Source of the DNA: F23-B02 sp963625685
GTDB lineage: Bacteria; Bacillota; Clostridia; Oscillospirales; Oscillospiraceae
Reading direction: 5' to 3'
Length of the DNA stretch: 64,000 nt
Assembly: GCA_963625685.1 (NCBI GenBank)
Contig: CAVFTR010000009.1
Location: 8,348-72,347, forward strand
Shown here: in pieces, positions 59,066 to 64,000 of the stretch
Layout of the letters: every line of letters begins with the position of its first letter
Numbering within the stretch: position 1 is the first letter of the stretch
Program-made: the position numbers and the translations under genes
Notes under the pieces: model-generated
The model's database searches: none
Told to the model about the DNA's origin: nothing
The model's input: only the letters and a program-made list of their open reading frames with translations

Positions 59066-60852
59066 TGGCTAAGACTCCTAAATATCCTAATCCTAAGTTT
59101 TGGAAAGCTAAAGATAATATAGACTGGAAGGCTCAGTGGGAAAACCTGAAGGTCTGCGGCGGCATCTTCTATGAAATGTTCAAGGAGACCGACTGGGAAG
59201 CCTTCAAGAACGGCTGGAAGAACACCCTGAAGATGGATGCGGAGCGCATCAAGGAGGAGTACAATTCCTTCATGGCCCTCGACCAGCAGGGCAAGCTCGA
59301 CGCGATCCTCTACGGTGAGAAGAGACTTGGCAGACTGTATGCCAAGGGCGCAATGGCGACCGTCCGCCGCGAGTGGCGCGGCGTCAAGGACACCGCATAC
59401 GACTTCTATGAGTGGGCCCGTATGTGGGGCATGCTCCTTATGACCTTCTCCAAGGACCTCATCCCCGCGCTCAACAGTGCTCTGCACTATCGCTGGATGA
59501 TCTCCTACTTCTGCTGCCACGGCTTTATGGATAAGAACATCATGGGTCAGCGCGGCCGCGCTCTGCGCATGAGCCACATCCTTATCTACGATATATTCCG
59601 CTACGTTGCAGAGAACCTCGTGTTCCTGTCCAAGGCTGACCGTAAGAACGGCAACAGCACCGAGCTCAACAAGATGCTCGTGACCTTCGACGAGATGACC
59701 ATGGGTCAGATCATGGCAGGCTTCCCCGATCTTCTGGGTATTCCTCACCAGCTGCTGCCCGTCTTCCTCGTCTCCGAGATCGACCAGCTCACCTGCGTAC
59801 CTTACATCGACGCGGTCGAGTCCTTCGGTCTGCCCGCAGACTGCTGCCCGGTTCCTTCCTCCGAGTGCGGCGCGCTGGTCGTTGACGCACTGCCCGACAT
59901 GGGCTCCTGCTTCATCTCCAGCTCCATGCCCTGCGACGGATCGACCATGGCATCCTCCTACTTTGCACGCCGCTTCCCGAACATCCCCGTGTTCCATCTC
60001 TGCTTCCCCGTACGCTACGAGGACGAGTCCGTCCTTCAGTCGGCAGCCGAGGATATCAAGGCCTGCATAAAGTTCATCGAGGAAAAGACCGGCGCGAAGT
60101 GGAATTGGGACGCTTACTTCACGGCTATGAAGCGCTTCAACAAGGAGACCGCTTACGAGCTCGAGAAGTGGGAGATCAACAAGACCAAGTATCCGCAGCT
60201 TCTCGGCCCGTGCTACGAGCTGTTCCGCAAGTGGAACTACGAGATGGACGGCGGTATCGATCCGCGTGTCATGGCTACCTGCGAAAAGGTCAGCAAGCTG
60301 ATCCGCGAGGCATATGAGAACCGCGACGAAGCCTGGGTCGGAAAGATGAAGTACCGCGCGATCGTATGGTCCTGCCCGGCTCACTACTATGCAAACTTCT
60401 CCAACTGGGCTGCCAACTGCTGGGGCATCGACGTCCTGGTCGAGATGGAATCCCTCAACTTCACCAAGCCCCTCGAGACCGAGGATAAGGAAGAGGCGCT
60501 GCGCGACCTGGCCCGTCTGTACGAGCGCATGGTCATGCGCCGTCACACCAACGGCGGTTACCACAACGTCGTTACCGAGCTGTGGCGTCAGTGCGAGGCA
60601 TGGGATGCAAAGCTCATCATCATGTACCAGAACGTTGCCTGCAAGAACATGGCTACCGTTCAGGGCCTGCTCGACGATCAGGGCCGTGAGCGCGGCTACG
60701 ATCTCATCTGGATCGAGCACGACCTTATGGACCCGCGTACCGTTTCCCGCCGCACCATGCGCGATAAGGTAAACGAGTACATGCGCACCGTTATGGGCGC
60801 AGAGCCTGTCGATCCCTCTCTCGTCGAGTTCGAAGACGAAGTCTGCATGTAA
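59065..60852 (+). CDS. 2-hydroxyacyl-CoA dehydratase-family protein, alpha-type subunit with N-terminal extension (module 3)
   Basis: 595 residues, about 60 longer than the other two. The extra N-terminal part is aromatic and Lys-rich (NPKFWKAKDNIDWKAQW) and pushes REWRGVKDT to 102-110. The second Cys of the C-x-x-C block is absent (DCCPVPSSECG in place of DPCPMCQAEAG), while MPCDGST, VWSCPA and ACKNMATVQ keep their cysteines. The ATG at 59065 overlaps the beta stop (TGATG) with GGAGGGC upstream; a GTG at 59062 is also in frame. The C-terminus has DPRTVSR and VDPSLVEFEDE. Substrate unknown. Confidence 0.83.
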   Translation: MAKTPKYPNPKFWKAKDNIDWKAQWENLKVCGGIFYEMFKETDWEAFKNGWKNTLKMDAERIKEEYNSFMALDQQGKLDAILYGEKRLGRLYAKGAMATVRREWRGVKDTAYDFYEWARMWGMLLMTFSKDLIPALNSALHYRWMISYFCCHGFMDKNIMGQRGRALRMSHILIYDIFRYVAENLVFLSKADRKNGNSTELNKMLVTFDEMTMGQIMAGFPDLLGIPHQLLPVFLVSEIDQLTCVPYIDAVESFGLPADCCPVPSSECGALVVDALPDMGSCFISSSMPCDGSTMASSYFARRFPNIPVFHLCFPVRYEDESVLQSAAEDIKACIKFIEEKTGAKWNWDAYFTAMKRFNKETAYELEKWEINKTKYPQLLGPCYELFRKWNYEMDGGIDPRVMATCEKVSKLIREAYENRDEAWVGKMKYRAIVWSCPAHYYANFSNWAANCWGIDVLVEMESLNFTKPLETEDKEEALRDLARLYERMVMRRHTNGGYHNVVTELWRQCEAWDAKLIIMYQNVACKNMATVQGLLDDQGRERGYDLIWIEHDLMDPRTVSRRTMRDKVNEYMRTVMGAEPVDPSLVEFEDEVCM

Positions 60853-60857
60853 TCGCG

Positions 60858-61110
60858 TTAAGCAAACATGCCGGTGGCATGTTTGTAGCGATTACCGCAG
60901 GAGCTATGCTCCGAGGATGGCAGCTCGTGCGATAGGCAAACGTGACCGATAGACGGCAGTTTGTAGTTAAGCAAACATGCCGGTGGCATGTTTGTAGCGA
61001 TTACCGCAGGAGCTATGCTCCGAGGATGGCAGCTCGTGCGATAGGCAAACGTGACCGATAGACGGCAGTTTGTAGTTAAGCAAATATGCCGGTGGCATGT
61101 TTGCAGCGAT
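60858..61110 (+). repeat. 109-bp tandem repeat, 2.3 copies, each with a palindrome
   Basis: Copies at 60858-60966 and 60967-61075 look identical; a partial third runs from 61076 to about 61110. Each begins with CAAACATGCC-GGT-GGCATGTTTG (a perfect stem, first at 60863-60885), then GGAGC-TAT-GCTCC. No ORF. The 60853-61200 gap otherwise holds the hairpin at 61119-61154 and the activator ribosome-binding site. Confidence 0.92.
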
Positions 61111-61118
61111 TCATTACG

Positions 61119-61154
61119 TGCCGGGGACGGCAAAAGCATGAGCCGTCCCCGGGC
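61119..61154 (+). terminator. Strong hairpin upstream of activator copy 2
   Basis: CCGGGGACGGC (61121-61131) / GCCGTCCCCGG (61142-61152) with a 10-nt loop, no T-run. A pause, processing or partial terminator separating alpha from activator, as the GNRA hairpin does in module 1. Confidence 0.55.
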
Positions 61155-61200
61155 AGCGCGAAAGCGCTAATGATTTAATAATTAATTGGAGGAAATAATA

Positions 61201-61995
61201 ATGAAATATTTTGGCGGATGTGACGTAGGCTCGACCTACACAAAGGCAGTAATTCTCGACGAGAACGGCAAGATGGTAGCAGATACCACCATCAAGAGCA
61301 AGATAAACTCCGAGGCTTCCGCGGTAGCGGCAATGGCAGAGGTCTGCGAGAAGGCCGGCCTGAAGGACTCCAAGGCACTTGAGTACCTCATCGGTACCGG
61401 CTACGGCCGCAACAAGGTCCCCTTCGCCGACGAGAACATCTCCGAGATTTCTTGCCACGCAATGGGCGTACACGTCACTGATCCTTCCGTCAAGGCGATC
61501 ATCGACATCGGCGGCCAGGACGTCAAGGGCATCTCCGTTGACACCGACGGCACGGTAAAGAACTTTGCAATGAACGACAAGTGCGCGGCGGGCACCGGCC
61601 GCTTCTTCGAGGCAATGGCGCGCTCCTTTGAGATGAGCCTTCCCGAGTTTAGTAAGCTGGCACTGACCGCAAAGAACGTCATCCCCATCACCGCACAGTG
61701 CACCGTTTTCGCAGAGTCCGAGGTCATCACCCTCGTCGGCGAGGGCAAGCCCATGGACGAGATCGCGGCAGGCATCGAGATGGCGGTTGCAAAGCGCTGC
61801 TTCGTCATGGCCAAGAAGGCGGGCGCTACCGACAGCATCACGCTGACCGGCGGCTGCGCGAAGAACGACGGCCTGAAGCAGGCGATCGAGCACGTTCTGA
61901 AGCTGAAGGTCGTAAACCTGAAGACCGACCCGCAGCTCATGGGTGCTCTCGGCGCGGCAGAGTATGCACGCCAGAAGGGCCTTGCAAAGAAATAA
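61201..61995 (+). CDS. 2-hydroxyacyl-CoA dehydratase activator (ASKHA ATPase), copy 2
   Basis: 264 residues, identical in DNA to the gene at 20625-21419: DVGSTYTK phosphate loop, DIGGQDVK, cluster ligands Cys128 and Cys167, GGCAKN. GGAGGAAATAAT lies directly before the ATG and differs from the leader of copy 1, so the two copies are expressed from different contexts. It presumably serves module 3 and probably module 2, which has no activator of its own. Full identity argues for very recent duplication or ongoing gene conversion. Confidence 0.95.
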   Translation: MKYFGGCDVGSTYTKAVILDENGKMVADTTIKSKINSEASAVAAMAEVCEKAGLKDSKALEYLIGTGYGRNKVPFADENISEISCHAMGVHVTDPSVKAIIDIGGQDVKGISVDTDGTVKNFAMNDKCAAGTGRFFEAMARSFEMSLPEFSKLALTAKNVIPITAQCTVFAESEVITLVGEGKPMDEIAAGIEMAVAKRCFVMAKKAGATDSITLTGGCAKNDGLKQAIEHVLKLKVVNLKTDPQLMGALGAAEYARQKGLAKK

Positions 61996-62063
61996 TTTTG
62001 GCGGCGCAATGAGGCTTTGAATAGCCCTCAGCGCGGTGTCCCGGCCGGTGATATTGTGCCGGC
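61201..62063 (+). repeat. Direct repeat copy B (863 bp) containing the activator gene
   Basis: Same orientation as 20625-21486, 40,576 bp away; differs only by a 1-nt insertion and one substitution in the 3' flank. Confidence 0.95.
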
Positions 62064-62172
62064 CGGGGGACTGCGCCCCGATAAGCATTTCTTTGACACC
62101 TATACAGGCGCCAACAGATCTGATTGATCGAACTGTTTGGCATCAATAACAGCTCAAAAAGGAGAAACGCTA

Positions 62173-62331
62173 ATGTGCAATTTCTGCAAAAAGTCCGTTA
62201 AGCTGTTCAGCATGGTAGTCGGCGTTCTGTTCGTAGTTTATTTCTGGAACCTCGATCAGAAGGTGCTCGGCTGGGCATACAAGCAGGTTAACACTATGTT
62301 CGACAGAAAGCCTGTTGACATCAAGTTCTGA
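62173..62331 (+). CDS. Small single-pass membrane protein of dehydratase module 3
   Basis: 52 residues: MCNFCKKSVK (CxxC at 2-5), one helix (LFSMVVGVLFVVYFW, residues 11-25), then a tail QKVLGWAYKQVNTMFDRKP. It has the same size and layout as the small proteins of modules 1 and 2, but the PxLxxHYD motif is replaced. Here it follows the activator rather than the alpha gene. AAAAAGGAG lies 9 nt upstream. Function unknown. Confidence 0.7.
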   Translation: MCNFCKKSVKLFSMVVGVLFVVYFWNLDQKVLGWAYKQVNTMFDRKPVDIKF

Positions 62332-62343
62332 TTTCTTAAAAAG

Positions 62344-62378
62344 TACCGGCGCATGTCCCACATCATGCGCCGGTATTA
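62344..62378 (+). terminator. Terminator of module 3
   Basis: TACCGGCGCATG / CATGCGCCGGTA with an 8-nt loop, then TTATT. A second hairpin (AAAACGCC...GGCGTTTT, 62388-62416) follows. Confidence 0.7.
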
Positions 62379-62445
62379 TTATTGAGCAAAACGCCGGGGC
62401 AATGCCCTGGCGTTTTGGCCTTATTATGAGTAGCTTTTACGAATA

Positions 62446-62478
62446 AAAATGCTCAGGCCGTGAGGGCCTGAGCATTTT
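62446..62478. terminator. nifJ terminator (bidirectional)
   Basis: AAAATGCTCAGGCC / GGCCTGAGCATTTT with a 5-nt loop, 12 bp after the nifJ stop on the minus strand. Confidence 0.9.
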
Positions 62479-62489
62479 GACTCGGATTA

Positions 62490-64000
62490 TTACTTGTACA
62501 TCTCGATGAGCCGCTGCAGGTGCTCGTAGCGGGCCTTTGCATTGGCCTCGTTGCGCTCGAACAGATCCTCCGCACGGTCGGGGAACTCGCGGGTCAGACG
62601 GTTGTAGCGTGCCTCGTTCATGAGGAAGTCGCGGTAGCCGCCGGCCGGAGCCTTGGAATCGAGGGTGAACTTGCCGCTCTCTGCCGCGGGATTGTAGCGG
62701 AAGAGGTTCCAGTAGCCGCACTCGACGGCCTTCTTCATCTCGGACTGGCAGTTGGTCATGCCGCCCTTGATGGAATGCATCTCGCAGGGCGAGTAGGCGA
62801 TGATGATAGACGGGCCGTGGTAAGCCTCAGCCTCCTTGATGGCCTTGAGGGTCTGGATCATGTTAGCGCCCATTGCGATCTGAGCGACGTAGACATAGCC
62901 GTAGGTCATCGCGATCTCGGCCAGAGACTTGGACTTTATCTCCTTGCCGGCCGCCGCGAACTGCGCGACCTGGCCGATGTTGGAGGCCTTGGAGGCCTGA
63001 CCGCCGGTGTTGGAGTAGACCTCGGTGTTGAAAACGAAGATGTTTACATCCTCGCCGGAGGCGAGAACATGATCGACGCCGCCGAAGCCGATATCGAAGG
63101 CCCAGCCGTCGCCGCCGAAGATCCAGCAGCTCTTCTTGTTGAGGTAATCCTTCTTCTCAAGCAGCTCCGCACGGGTGCCGCAGCCGCAGTCGAGCTTCTC
63201 GAGCGCAGCGACGAGCTCCCTGGTAGCCGCCTGGTTTGCTTCGCCGCAGTCGTAGGTCTCGAGCCACTTTGCAGCCTCGGGGACCTTGTCGGCGATCGCT
63301 TTGACCTTGGCCTTGAGGTCGTCGCGGACCTTCTTCTGACCGAGGTAGAGGCCGAGGCCGTGCTCAGCGTTATCCTCAAACAGGGAGTTTGCCCAGGACG
63401 GACCCTTGCCTTCCTTGTTGACGGTGTACGGCGAGGTGGCAGCCGGGCCGCCCCAGATGGAGCTGCAGCCGGTGGCGTTGGAGATCATCATGTGATCGCC
63501 GAACAGCTGAGTCACGAGGCGCGCGTAGCTGGTCTCCGCGCAGCCCGCGCAGGAGCCGGAGAACTCAAGGTACGGCTGCTTGAACTGGCTGCCGATAACG
63601 GTATCGTTCTTGACCTCGTCCTTCTCGCTGACCTTGGAGACCATGTAGTCGAATACAGGCTGCTTGTCCTCCTGGCTCTCGAGGCCGACCATCTTGAGGG
63701 ACTTGGTGGGGCAGACGTTTACGCAGACACCGCAGCCCATGCAGTCGAGCGGGGAGATGGCCAAAGTGTACTTGTACAGGCCCTTGCCCTTGCCGGCGCG
63801 GAAGTCGACGAGGCTTGCGTTAGCGGGAGCCGCCGCTGCCTCTTCCTCGTTGAGAGCGAAGGGACGGATGGTGGCGTGCGGGCAGACGAATGCGCACTGG
63901 TTGCACTGTGCGCAGGTCTCTGCCGTCCACTCGGGGACGAAGGCGGAGACGCCGCGCTTCTCGTAAGCGGAGGCGCCGAGCTCGAAGGTGCCGTCGGCGT
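62490..64000 (-). CDS. nifJ: Pyruvate:ferredoxin (flavodoxin) oxidoreductase, C-terminal part (gene runs off the window)
   Basis: The frame is open to base 64000, so about 503 C-terminal residues are seen of a ~1,170-residue enzyme. First comes the domain with FELGASAYEKRGVSAF, then a 2x4Fe-4S ferredoxin domain (CAQCNQCAFVCPH and CMGCGVCVNVCP). The TPP-binding domain with its own cluster cysteines (SGSCAGCAETSY), GDGWAFDIG and NTEVYSNTGGQAS follows. It oxidises pyruvate to acetyl-CoA and CO2, reducing ferredoxin. That ferredoxin is the electron source for dehydratase activators, so its position beside module 3 is functionally sensible. Confidence 0.97.
   Translation of the reverse strand, partial: ADGTFELGASAYEKRGVSAFVPEWTAETCAQCNQCAFVCPHATIRPFALNEEEAAAAPANASLVDFRAGKGKGLYKYTLAISPLDCMGCGVCVNVCPTKSLKMVGLESQEDKQPVFDYMVSKVSEKDEVKNDTVIGSQFKQPYLEFSGSCAGCAETSYARLVTQLFGDHMMISNATGCSSIWGGPAATSPYTVNKEGKGPSWANSLFEDNAEHGLGLYLGQKKVRDDLKAKVKAIADKVPEAAKWLETYDCGEANQAATRELVAALEKLDCGCGTRAELLEKKDYLNKKSCWIFGGDGWAFDIGFGGVDHVLASGEDVNIFVFNTEVYSNTGGQASKASNIGQVAQFAAAGKEIKSKSLAEIAMTYGYVYVAQIAMGANMIQTLKAIKEAEAYHGPSIIIAYSPCEMHSIKGGMTNCQSEMKKAVECGYWNLFRYNPAAESGKFTLDSKAPAGGYRDFLMNEARYNRLTREFPDRAEDLFERNEANAKARYEHLQRLIEMYK

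Noticed and set aside
60858..61110. CRISPR array
   Set aside because: Repeat period is 109 bp with no alternating unique spacers; it is a plain tandem duplication and no cas gene is present.

Overview
The window reads as a chromosomal segment of a GC-rich, spore-forming, anaerobic Firmicute of class Clostridia. The overall gene style is closest to Oscillospirales/Oscillospiraceae, but that placement is inferred from gene content and not tested. Evidence includes an alpha/beta-type small acid-soluble spore protein, a SpoIIQ-like M23 peptidase and a PdaB-like deacetylase. Others are oxygen-sensitive enzymes (pyruvate:ferredoxin oxidoreductase, 2-hydroxyacyl-CoA dehydratase-type proteins with ASKHA activators), FeoAB, glutamine synthetase III, TTG/GTG starts behind strong GGAGG sites, and sigma-A promoters with 17-18 bp spacers. 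Nothing looks like a phage or conjugative element. There are, however, decayed tRNA-associated repeats, large palindromic intergenic elements and one perfect 0.86 kb duplication.

Layout. 1-15 kb: end of an SLH protein, phospholipid genes (psd with a flippase-like membrane protein), glnN, an AI-2E-family permease, Fe-S/cofactor genes (Mrp and a NifX-like protein), a Gx-transporter/NusG-II pair, an FHA-FtsW fusion with its penicillin-binding partner, an ABC-F ATPase, a YdcF protein and a polysaccharide deacetylase. 15.4-17.3 kb: tRNA-Pro with duplicated 3' ends, a polymerase-Y remnant and an AlaX-type editing protein. 17.4-21.5 kb: dehydratase module 1. 21.6-25 kb: Rrf2 regulator, mnmA, HD hydrolase and cysK (sulfur metabolism). 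25-32.4 kb: BspA-like LRR protein and a YhgE/Pip membrane-protein operon. 32.6-38 kb: SASP, obg, rpmA, rplU, cls and ackA. 38.5-45 kb: tmcAL and a complete livJHMGF ABC transporter. 45-50.3 kb: beta-propeller lipoprotein, feoA-feoB-Cys-rich protein, SpoIIQ-like protein and tRNA-Met/tRNA-Glu. 50.4-53.7 kb: class B sortase with its repeat-rich substrate, and a pyridoxal/pyridoxamine kinase. 53.7-62.4 kb: dehydratase modules 2 and 3. 62.5-64 kb: 3' part of nifJ (PFOR).

The most distinctive content is three paralogous sets of BcrC/BadD/HgdB-family proteins. Each set pairs a ~400-residue beta-type with a 535-595-residue alpha-type subunit and is accompanied by a 52-70-residue single-pass membrane protein. 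The sets share two activators that are identical at the nucleotide level and a CooC-like ATPase with a CxC motif. None of the usual partners of 2-hydroxyacyl-CoA fermentation (CoA-transferase, 2-hydroxyacid dehydrogenase, acyl-CoA dehydrogenase/Etf) lies beside them. The cysteine sets differ between paralogues, so the modules probably have different substrates or roles. I regard this as the best candidate for an undescribed system. The likely logic is that a low-potential electron from ferredoxin (PFOR is next door) is raised further in energy by the ATP-hydrolysing activator and delivered to one or more membrane-tethered radical or reductase enzymes.
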